DNA from: CAZLRH01 sp964562015
GTDB taxonomy: Bacteria > Verrucomicrobiota > Verrucomicrobiia > Opitutales > JABDGR01
Length of the DNA: 64,000 nt
Assembly (NCBI GenBank): GCA_964562015.1
Contig: CAZLRH010000004.1
Location: forward strand, 124,001 to 188,000
Direction of reading: 5' to 3'
Part shown: in pieces, positions 57,984-64,000 of the stretch
Position numbering within the stretch: position 1 is the stretch's first letter
Layout: every line of letters begins with the position of its first letter
The notes under the pieces: generated by a model
The model's input: the letters and a program-made list of their open reading frames with translations, nothing else
What the model was told of the DNA's origin: nothing
Database searches by the model: none
Translations under genes and position numbers: made by a program

Positions 57984-58388
57984 CTAGTCGTGCCAAAAAT
58001 CTATAACGACAATAACGTGCTCTTCATTCAAATACACCTTCCTTGTAAATATCCCCTTTTCATCCTTGGGGGTGTTTCGATTGGGGTATTTGTACGTTAA
58101 TATTGCCGTCACATTTTCCAGTACTGTATCTTCGACTTTAAGATTTTGAACATGAACATTTTCCACACTCGCCGGCTTTCCGAAATTTTCCAAAATCCAT
58201 CGAGGATCGTTGTTTGGCGTGACAACCAATCGAGAATCTAAACCGAGCGGAACATATTTAACTCCCAAGGGCGTCGAGGTCATTTGTTTTGCGGGGGTTG
58301 TCGAAACCAGGACAGGCGGTTGCTCAGGTTGATTAGAGCAGCCATTCATCAGCCATGCCAAACATAGAACTCCCAATATCGTTTTCAT
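57984..58388 (-). CDS. Small lipoprotein (hypothetical)
   Basis: The 134-residue protein has a lipoprotein leader with lipobox LMNGC, Cys17 being acylated (ILGVLCLAWLMNGCSNQPEQ). The mature protein is small, beta-rich (VENVHVQNLKVEDTVLENVT and VYLNEEHVIVVIDFWHD) and unrecognised. Its start codon overlaps the end of the decayed metallopeptidase frame on the same strand. The gene lies between two 98-bp direct repeats. A role as partner or immunity factor to the decayed peptidase is possible but unsupported by homology. The AT content is higher than the surrounding genome. Confidence 0.65.
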   Translation of the reverse strand: MKTILGVLCLAWLMNGCSNQPEQPPVLVSTTPAKQMTSTPLGVKYVPLGLDSRLVVTPNNDPRWILENFGKPASVENVHVQNLKVEDTVLENVTAILTYKYPNRNTPKDEKGIFTRKVYLNEEHVIVVIDFWHD

Positions 58389-58762
58389 AGGCTTTGATTG
58401 TAGAACTTATTTCCACCTCTTGAACATGATTCCCCGCCCGGAAATAGACCCCGTTGGGGCTGACCATGTTCCTCCGCAAGCTTGTTTTCCTCATTTATTG
58501 CTTGGTCGTGTCCTGGACGATTTCCCCGTTCTTGGGGTCGTGGATCGTGCGTGCCTTGATCCATGAGGTAAGCATGACCACAAATTTCATGGCCCAATAC
58601 TCTCCAGTTTGGCGCATCTCGGCAATCACCCAATGTATCCTGATATTGGAAGATTGCGCTTCCGCCTACGGGGCCTTGAATAGAACCGCCAGTGCCCGCA
58701 CCAGGCTTCCCGTCACGGATAGGAATTTGCTTTTCCGGGGGCGAGGCAGGCCTTAAGCAGCT
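58388..58762 (-). pseudogene. Decayed zincin-like metallopeptidase fragment (HExxGH)
   Basis: No start codon opens this frame (stop at 58763-58765), yet it encodes a coherent peptide of about 100 residues with a Gly-rich linker (KPGAGTGGSIQGPVGGSAIF). It includes LGHEICGHAYLMDQGTHDP, carrying HEICGH at 58574-58591. A second His/Glu cluster follows (GHDQAINEENKLAEEHG). Near 58440 the coherent peptide switches frame (GVYFRAGNHVQEVEIS), indicating a frameshift. HExxGH zincins of this type occur as C-terminal toxin domains of secreted proteins. The 5' end overlaps 98-bp repeat copy B. Family assignment is an inference. Confidence 0.5.
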
Positions 58763-58815
58763 TTAACGCTTGGCCAGTAAGCGAGCTTCTTGCCAACTGA
58801 CTCTCCGTCCTAGGT
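58718..58815. repeat. 98-bp direct repeat, copy B
   Basis: Same sequence as 57863-57960 (87 of 98 bases). Its first about 45 bases run into the metallopeptidase fragment on the minus strand. The stretch 58816-58940 that follows holds no recognised gene. Confidence 0.85.
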
Positions 58816-58940
58816 TCGGGGTATATCCTGCACAACTTGTCCTTGAGCACGGAGGAAGGGTGTCGCATTTTGCCGGAGACAAGAGGCTTTCCCTAGAATA
58901 CTCTGGTCGAAATAAATTCACCCAAGGTCAACAAGTTGAG

Positions 58941-59061
58941 GTAGTGTCCTAATTTCACCAGCAACAAGACGGCGGGCTGAGGGCAGCCCGCCCTACCCCA
59001 GGCAAATGCTTTAGGTAGGGCGCGCTGCCCTCAGCGCGCCGTTTCAAATGTGGACATTCCC
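58941..59061. mobile_element. 121-bp MITE/REPIN-like element, copy 2
   Basis: The core 58943-59058 matches copy 1 at about 108 of 116 bases. The two hairpins and loops are fully conserved; the terminal repeats are imperfect here. A perfect 9-base direct repeat (CAAGTTGAG at 58932-58940 and 59062-59070) flanks exactly 121 bases, the same length as in copy 1. It sits 40 bp before the GH127 start, so the GH127 promoter may be displaced or supplied by the element. Confidence 0.82.
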
Positions 59062-59100
59062 CAAGTTGAGTCCAATGAGTTAACCCCTCCCCCTACCTCG

Positions 59101-61152
59101 ATGCATCAAGAAGACTCCCTGCAACGCTGGCGCATCGTGCACCGTCATACCGAGTCAACCCGCCGGCAATGGTTGAAAACCATGGCGGCGGCGAGCGTTG
59201 CGTTTTCCCAGTGGCGGGTGCTGCATGCGGCTGATTCACCGCCACCGGAGGTCAGCCCGACCACAGCGGCAAATCTTGCGGAAGGGAAAATCCAGCGCGC
59301 CGTGGCCACGAAGGCCGAGTCCTTTCCGCTCAAGGACGTCCGGCTTTTGGATGGCCCCTTTTTGCGCGCGCAGAATCGCGATGGCAAATATCTGCTGGAG
59401 CTGGAGCCCGACCGCTTGCTGCACCAATTCCGCGTCAACGCCGGGCTCGCACCCAAGGCCGCCCTTTACGGCGGCTGGGAATCCGCGCCGCTCTGGGCCG
59501 ACATCCGCTGCCAGGGCCACACGCTCGGCCACTATCTTTCCGCGTGCGCGATGATGTACGCCTCGACCGGCGATGCCGCGTACAAGCAGCGCGTGGATTA
59601 TATTGTCACTGAATTGCAAGCCTGCCAGGCGGCCTCGCCGGATGGCTTCATCAGCGCGTTTCCCGATGGCGAGGCGCAGATTGATAATTTCGTGGCCGGC
59701 CGGCGTGTGTCAGGCGTGCCGTGGTACACCCTGCATAAAATTTTCGCGGGCCTGCGCGATGCTTATCTGTATTGCGACAATGCCGGCGCGCTCGCCGTCC
59801 TCACCAAGCTCAGTGACTGGGCGGCGGCGAAGACCGCGGGCCTGACCGATGCCCAATTTCAGCGCATGTTGGGCACGGAACACGGCGGCATGAATGAAGT
59901 GCTGGCCGACACCTACGTGCTGACCGGCAATCCGCAATACCTCGCACTGGCGGAACGCTTCAACCACCGCGCCGTGCTCGACCCGCTCTCGCAATCGCGC
60001 GACACGCTCGACCGCCTGCACGCCAATACCCAGATTCCCAAGTTCATCGGTTTCGAGCGGTTATACGCGCTGACGGGCAAGCCGGAATACCAAAAGGCCG
60101 CACAATTTTTCTGGGACACCGTCGTGCATAACCGCTCGTTCGTCACCGGCGCCAGCGGCGATCAGGAGCACTTCTTCGCCCCGGCGGATTTCGCCCAGCA
60201 CCTCGACTCCGCCAAAATCGGCGAGACTTGCGGCGATTACAACATGCTCAAGCTGACGCGCGCGCTCTTTGAAATCGACCCCACCGCCGCCTATGCCGAC
60301 TTTTACGAGCTGGTCCTCTACAACTGCATCCTCGCCTCGCAAGACCCGGACAGCGGCATGATGACTTATTTCCAGCCGACGCGCCCCGGCTACCCCAAGC
60401 TCTACTGCACACCCTTCGATTCGTTCTGGTGCTGCACCGGCACGGGCATCGAGAACCACGCCAAGTACGGCGATTCCCTTTATTTTCACGACGGCCTAGA
60501 TACGCTTTACGTCAATCTCTTCATCCCCTCGACGCTCACGTGGAAGGATAAAAATCTCGTCCTCACTCAAATCACGCAGTTCCCAGATGCCCCGAAGACC
60601 ACGTTGAAAGTGGCGACCCCTGCGCCGGTGGCACTGACGATGAATATCCGGCATCCGGCCTGGTGCGCGCGCGCCACGGTGACCATCAACGGCCGGCCGT
60701 GGGCAACCACCAGTCAACCCGGCTCCTACATCGCGCTCAATCGCACTTGGCAAAATGGCGACGTGATCGAGGTCGAACTTCCCCTGGCGCTACACTACGT
60801 GATGTTGCCGGGCACCACCGATACCGTGGCCTTCATGTATGGGCCCATCGTGCTCGCGGGCAAACTCGGCCAACAAGGCATGACACCCGGCGCCGACCTT
60901 ATCATCAACGAGCGCACTTACGGCGATGTCCTGAATGAGCGCATCGAAGTGCCCACACTGGCGGGCACTCCGGAAACTTTATTGAAGCAGATCAAGCCCA
61001 GCGGCGACACGCCGTTGACTTTTATAACGAACGGCCTGGGCCGCCCGCACGACGTGACCCTCATCCCCTACTGGCAAATTGCGCACGAGCGTTACAGCAT
61101 TTATTGGAAACTCAGCGCACCGGAGGATGCGGGAGCGGCTTCAAAGGCGTAA
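59101..61152 (+). CDS. Glycoside hydrolase family 127 (DUF1680) beta-L-arabinofuranosidase
   Basis: GH127 enzymes release beta-L-arabinofuranose from plant glycoproteins and pectic side chains. The 683-residue protein has a Tat-like N-terminus (TRRQWLKTMAAASVAFSQWR). Family blocks follow: FPLKDVRLLDGPFL, GGWESAPLWADIRCQGHTLG, HYLSACAMMYASTGD, VPWYTLHKIFAGLRDAY and EHGGMNEVLADTY. The characteristic Cys/Glu zinc-site block is FWCCTGTGIENHAKYGDSLY; GH127 uses a Cys nucleophile coordinated to zinc with two further Cys and one Glu. The second half is a beta-sandwich (MNIRHPAWCARATVTINGRP). ATG at 59101 was chosen because the frame upstream lies in the 121-bp element. It pairs functionally with the GH51 gene. 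Confidence 0.94.
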   Translation: MHQEDSLQRWRIVHRHTESTRRQWLKTMAAASVAFSQWRVLHAADSPPPEVSPTTAANLAEGKIQRAVATKAESFPLKDVRLLDGPFLRAQNRDGKYLLELEPDRLLHQFRVNAGLAPKAALYGGWESAPLWADIRCQGHTLGHYLSACAMMYASTGDAAYKQRVDYIVTELQACQAASPDGFISAFPDGEAQIDNFVAGRRVSGVPWYTLHKIFAGLRDAYLYCDNAGALAVLTKLSDWAAAKTAGLTDAQFQRMLGTEHGGMNEVLADTYVLTGNPQYLALAERFNHRAVLDPLSQSRDTLDRLHANTQIPKFIGFERLYALTGKPEYQKAAQFFWDTVVHNRSFVTGASGDQEHFFAPADFAQHLDSAKIGETCGDYNMLKLTRALFEIDPTAAYADFYELVLYNCILASQDPDSGMMTYFQPTRPGYPKLYCTPFDSFWCCTGTGIENHAKYGDSLYFHDGLDTLYVNLFIPSTLTWKDKNLVLTQITQFPDAPKTTLKVATPAPVALTMNIRHPAWCARATVTINGRPWATTSQPGSYIALNRTWQNGDVIEVELPLALHYVMLPGTTDTVAFMYGPIVLAGKLGQQGMTPGADLIINERTYGDVLNERIEVPTLAGTPETLLKQIKPSGDTPLTFITNGLGRPHDVTLIPYWQIAHERYSIYWKLSAPEDAGAASKA

Positions 61153-61167
61153 TCCTTGGCCGGTTTT

Positions 61168-61206
61168 CCATTTAACATTTATCCTTCATCGTTTATCGTT
61201 TCCTCC
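61168..61206 (+). repeat. Heptad repeat leader abutting 61207 gene
   Basis: CCATTTA ACATTTA TCCTTCA TCGTTTA TCGTTTC then CTCC and ATG. It is a third 7-base-period pyrimidine-rich leader without Shine-Dalgarno sequence, starting 16 bp after the GH127 stop. Confidence 0.6.
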
Positions 61207-62031
61207 ATGCCGCTTCCCCTCGAAGACAATTTTGAAGACATCCTGCGCAAAGCCCAGGCGGGCCTGCACTTGTCCGAGGAATCCCTCGCTCAAAAAGCGG
61301 GTGTTGTGCCCGAGGTCTTGCGCGCCTGCCTCGAGGGCCGGGCTGACGAAGCCGCGCTTTCGCGCCTGGCCCCTATTTTGGGCCTGCATGGCCCGAGCTT
61401 GATTGAGGTCGCGCGCAAAACTTGGCGGCCGGCGGACGTCTCGCTCGAGGGCTTGGCGCAAATCACCACGCCCCTGCGCAACGGCATCACGGTCAATGCC
61501 TACCTCGTCTGGGATCGCACCTCGCGGCGCGCCATTCTTTTCGACACGGGCACCAAGCCGGAACCCATTCTCGAACTCATCCGCAAACACCAATTGCAAG
61601 TCGAGTTGTTACTGCTGACCCATACCCATCCCGACCACGTGGCCTGCCTCGATTTGCTGCGCCAGGCGCTGGGTGGATTTCGCGCCTGTGTGTGCGTGCG
61701 CGAGCCGTATCCCGGCGTCGAAACGATAGACGCCGGCGCGGCCTTCGACATCGGGCCGCTCCGCGTGCAAACGCGCGCCACGCACGGCCATTCGCCCGGC
61801 GGGTTGACTTATGTGGTCAGCGGGCTGGCGCATCCGGTGGCCGTGGTCGGCGACGCGCTCTTCGCGGGCTCCATGGGCCGCTCGCTGGAGCACTGGGCCA
61901 CTGCGCTTAAAAATAATCGCGAACAAATTTTCACCCTGCTCGACGACACCATCCTCTGCCCCGGCCACGGGCCGATGACCACCGTCGCCCAGGAAAAAAT
62001 GCATAATCCGTTTTATCCGGAGATTAAGTAG
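61207..62031 (+). CDS. MBL-fold metallo-hydrolase with N-terminal HTH-like domain
   Basis: The 274-residue protein starts with a 70-residue helical domain of Cro/XRE-like outline (LHLSEESLAQKAGVVPEVLR, then ALSRLAPILGLHG). A metallo-beta-lactamase-fold domain follows from about residue 85: ILFDTGTKPEP, the metal motif THTHPDHVACLD with His139, His141, Asp143 and His144, and THGHSPGGLTYVV, GDALFAGSMGR and LCPGHGPMTT. The last motifs are those of glyoxalase-II/persulfide-dioxygenase-like hydrolases. The fusion of an HTH-like domain to a hydrolase is uncommon; it may act as a substrate-sensing regulator or simply keep the domain structurally. ATG at 61207 was chosen over 61156. Confidence 0.85.
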   Translation: MPLPLEDNFEDILRKAQAGLHLSEESLAQKAGVVPEVLRACLEGRADEAALSRLAPILGLHGPSLIEVARKTWRPADVSLEGLAQITTPLRNGITVNAYLVWDRTSRRAILFDTGTKPEPILELIRKHQLQVELLLLTHTHPDHVACLDLLRQALGGFRACVCVREPYPGVETIDAGAAFDIGPLRVQTRATHGHSPGGLTYVVSGLAHPVAVVGDALFAGSMGRSLEHWATALKNNREQIFTLLDDTILCPGHGPMTTVAQEKMHNPFYPEIK

Positions 62032-62099
62032 GTACTGACGGATTCATCTCTCTTATTCCGCTGCTCGCCTTTTAATCATTAATCAACCATTTAAACTTC

Positions 62100-62750
62100 A
62101 TGCAAATCACCAAAGAGCAGAATCAGACTTTAAGTGATGTTTGTTATCTAATTAACCAGATGCTTTATGCTTACAAATTTCACCCCCGAATTAACAATTT
62201 AATCTTCTTGTATGAGAATGGCTACACTCAAAATAACTATCATCGGTTGACTCCGGATGAAATCAGATTTCTTAAAAACGCAAACCTGGAAACATTCCTG
62301 TCCAGCTTTCGAAACTTGCTAGATTTTTTCCATCGACCAATTCATGCGTCTAAAGCCAAATCTGACGATACACGTGCATTTCCCGATTTCGCTTTTCCTC
62401 AAAAGCCGCTAATAAGCAACGCAGATGATCACTTCAGAAAGGTTTCCAAACATCTATCACATCTGACGAGTGTCCGAAAGACAAGAGTTCAAAATCTCGA
62501 ATGGAACTTAAATGAGATCATCGAAGGATCCAAGGAAGTATTGATTGAATTCATGAAGCATTGTCTAACAAGGTATCAAGGCATTGACGCAATTACCAAA
62601 GATTCCATAGATGGCATTATCAATTATCTTAGTTCGATAGGCTCAAACGAACACTTCATTGCGCATTTGCATGCTAGCGCATCGCCAATGATGTTACATA
62701 GCTATACAGCCGTGACTGCGCCAACGCATTCGCCACAAAAAACTATGTAG
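62100..62750 (+). CDS. HEPN-like all-helical hypothetical protein
   Basis: The 216-residue protein is AT-rich, alpha-helical and without signal peptide. It has a motif pattern seen in many orphan defence-associated proteins: SSFRNLLDFFHRPIHASK early and DDHFRKVSKHLSHLTSVRK in the middle, then a long helix (NEIIEGSKEVLIEFMKHCLT). The R-N-L-x-D-F-F and K-x-L-S-H-L-T-x-x-R patterns resemble HEPN/AbiV-like helical folds, which can be RNases; a clear catalytic R-x4-6-H is not certain. Base composition unlike its neighbours suggests transfer. It stands alone between the MBL gene and the aldo/keto reductase. Function unproven. Confidence 0.55.
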   Translation: MQITKEQNQTLSDVCYLINQMLYAYKFHPRINNLIFLYENGYTQNNYHRLTPDEIRFLKNANLETFLSSFRNLLDFFHRPIHASKAKSDDTRAFPDFAFPQKPLISNADDHFRKVSKHLSHLTSVRKTRVQNLEWNLNEIIEGSKEVLIEFMKHCLTRYQGIDAITKDSIDGIINYLSSIGSNEHFIAHLHASASPMMLHSYTAVTAPTHSPQKTM

Positions 62751-62762
62751 GTGAATTGAGCA

Positions 62763-63749
62763 CTACCAGGCGTAAGAATCTGGCGCCGCGCCGCCAGGTC
62801 CGGGCCAGATTTCATCGAGTTGCTTCAGCGTTTCCGCGCTGAGTGCGAGGGCCTCGGCCGGCAGGGTCGTCTCCAATTGCGCGAGCGTGCGCGGGCCGAT
62901 GATGGGCGCGGTCACGCCGGGTTGATGCAAAAGCCAGGCCAGCGCGACCGACGCGGGCAGCTGGCCAAGCTTGGCGCAGAGCGCCTCATACTTTTCCAAC
63001 TTGGGGCGAACTTTCTCGATGGCCTTCACGGTGTCTGCCCCGGTGCGCCGACCGGTCTTGGATTTTTCCAGCGCGCCACCGAGCAGCCCGCCGGCCAGGG
63101 GGCTCCAGGGAATCAGGCCGAGGCCGTAATGCCGGCAAGCGGGCAGCACTTCGAGTTCGATGATGCGCTCCGTGAGATTGTACAAGCTCTGCTCCGAAAT
63201 AAGGCCGAGGAAATGCCGCTGCGCCGCCGTTTCGCTGGCGCGCGCGATGTCCCAGCCCGCGAAATTGGATGAACCGGCGTAGATGATTTTGCCCTGGGCC
63301 ACGAGCGTCTCGAACGCTTGCCAGATTTCGTCAAACGGGCAGCGGCGGTCAATGTGATGCATCTGATACAAATCAATATGGTCCGTCTGCATCCGGCGCA
63401 GGCTGTTCTCGCAACCCTGGATGATTTTGCGGGCGGAAAGGCCCCGGTCCCAATTCGCATCGTAGGGTGAGTCGCGAAACATGGCGGCGAAGACCTTGGT
63501 CGCCAGCACGACGCGCTCGCGCCGCCCGTCACCCTGCCCGAACCACTGGCCAAGAATTTTTTCGGTGACCCCCTCGCCTCGTTTCACCCCATAAACATCG
63601 GCGGTGTCGAAAAAATTAATTCCGGCGGCGAGGGCGCGGTCCATGATGGCGAAACTGTCCTCCGGGGTCGTGTGCAGACCGAAATTCATCGTCCCCAGGC
63701 ACAGCCGCGACACCTTTAACCCCGACCGCCCCAAGTGCACATGTTTCAT
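62763..63749 (-). CDS. Aldo/keto reductase
   Basis: The 328-residue NADPH-dependent reductase has an (alpha/beta)8 barrel. The catalytic tetrad is visible: Asp48 and Tyr53 in FFDTADVYG, Lys85 in LATKVFAAM and His131 in LYQMHHIDRR. The GTMNFG near the start and the cofactor block PIIGPRTLAQLE near the end mark the AKR superfamily's YajO/Tas branch. Typical substrates are aldehydes and sugars, not identifiable from sequence. ATG at 63749 (MKHVHLGRSGLKVSRLCLGT) matches the family start; in-frame codons further upstream are unlikely. It is convergent with the HEPN-like gene, the stops being about 13 bp apart. Confidence 0.93.
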   Translation of the reverse strand: MKHVHLGRSGLKVSRLCLGTMNFGLHTTPEDSFAIMDRALAAGINFFDTADVYGVKRGEGVTEKILGQWFGQGDGRRERVVLATKVFAAMFRDSPYDANWDRGLSARKIIQGCENSLRRMQTDHIDLYQMHHIDRRCPFDEIWQAFETLVAQGKIIYAGSSNFAGWDIARASETAAQRHFLGLISEQSLYNLTERIIELEVLPACRHYGLGLIPWSPLAGGLLGGALEKSKTGRRTGADTVKAIEKVRPKLEKYEALCAKLGQLPASVALAWLLHQPGVTAPIIGPRTLAQLETTLPAEALALSAETLKQLDEIWPGPGGAAPDSYAW

Positions 63750-63832
63750 GGCCACCATCCTCCAACTGCTCCGGTGGGTCGTCAAGCTTCCTACGGACGC
63801 CCTCTTGCTACCTTGCCGCTGGGCTTAGATTT

Positions 63833-63868
63833 TCCTCCGCGCTCTCCGCGTCCTTCGCGGTAAAATTC
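63833..63868. repeat. Nonamer CG-rich repeat
   Basis: TCCTCCGCG CTCTCCGCG TCCTTCGCG GTAAAATTC: three 9-base units plus an AT-rich end, directly after the partial membrane-protein gene's stop. This form of repeat is familiar in intergenic regions of several bacterial phyla. Confidence 0.6.
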
Positions 63869-64000
63869 TTAAAACAAATTCCCCAGCACCCGAAAGCACA
63901 CGCCCACAATCACCGTCGGCAGTGCCGCGCCCGCGAGCAGGCCGAGCGGCGAGATGCCGTTTTCAAAGTGTTTGCCAAGTATCGTCTGCCCGGCGGGATT
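63869..64000 (-). CDS. C-terminal part of an integral membrane protein
   Basis: The frame is open from the right edge to a TAA at 63869-63871. The 43 visible residues include ILGKHFENGISPLGLLAGAA and PTVIVGVCFRVLGNLF, ending in a membrane helix. The N-terminus is outside the window. The family is not recognised; a transporter or permease tail is the most natural reading. Confidence 0.6.
   Translation of the reverse strand, partial: NPAGQTILGKHFENGISPLGLLAGAALPTVIVGVCFRVLGNLF

Noticed and set aside
58770..58952. 60-residue open frame on the plus strand after 98-bp repeat copy B
   Set aside because: No recognisable domain, no start context, and it ends inside the 121-bp element; may be coincidental.

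Overview
The window is a high-GC bacterial chromosome segment with features typical of Verrucomicrobiota. These include a paired DUF1592 (planctomycete-type cytochrome c) and DUF1552 gene, an ileS - DksA-like - lspA block, a PEP-CTERM protein, a TMTC-like TPR membrane protein, CHASE2 adenylate cyclase and FecR proteins, and many secreted glycoside hydrolases. Most genes use strongly GC-biased third positions. Several stretches are visibly AT-richer and look like later arrivals: about 30.9-31.6 kb, 40.2-41.5 kb, 55.7-58.9 kb and 62.1-62.75 kb. No rRNA, CRISPR array, integrase, transposase or phage gene was seen.

Layout. 0-8 kb: the end of a GH2 beta-galactosidase, the DUF1592/DUF1552 pair, an ICMT-like membrane protein and a LolA-like periplasmic protein. 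8-16 kb: ileS, a DksA-like protein with a histone-H1-like tail, lspA, a TPR membrane protein and a GH51 arabinofuranosidase. 16-24 kb: a HAD phosphatase, glutamine-dependent NAD synthetase, purU, rutE-like nitroreductase, CsbD and DUF892 stress proteins, a di-haem peroxidase translationally coupled to an iron-permease-like protein, and a PEP-CTERM protein. 24-31 kb: DUF3500 protein, IPT lipoprotein, hemW, a GT39-like membrane protein, a His-rich membrane protein and cutA. 31-39 kb: a leftward run of DUF4013, FmdB, three uncharacterised envelope proteins and aspS. 39-47 kb: polyprenyl synthase, a duplicated-domain secreted protein, a GH8-CBM2-CBM2 cellulase, the TMTC-like protein and ilvD. 47-54 kb: a leftward FecR - outer-membrane barrel - CHASE2 adenylate cyclase cluster and an SDR. 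54-64 kb: hpf, tRNA-Arg(ACG), a VOC protein, a tandem pair of secreted paralogues, a decayed metallopeptidase fragment beside a lipoprotein and bracketed by 98-bp direct repeats, GH127, an MBL-fold hydrolase, a HEPN-like orphan, an aldo/keto reductase and the tail of a membrane protein.

The glycoside hydrolases (GH2, GH51, GH8 with two CBM2, GH127) point to a plant-polysaccharide degrader attacking arabinan, galactan and cellulose. The most notable non-gene signal is a 121-bp element present twice (45493-45613 and 58941-59061). It has terminal inverted repeats, two internal 9-bp-stem hairpins with mutually complementary loops, and 9-10-bp flanking direct repeats that look like target-site duplications; a solo half-copy lies at 54315-54352. 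A second unusual theme is short-period (7, 9 and 15 bp) degenerate repeats in the leaders or tails of several genes, three of them directly abutting start codons that have no Shine-Dalgarno sequence.

All assignments come from reading motifs and architecture. No database search was run.
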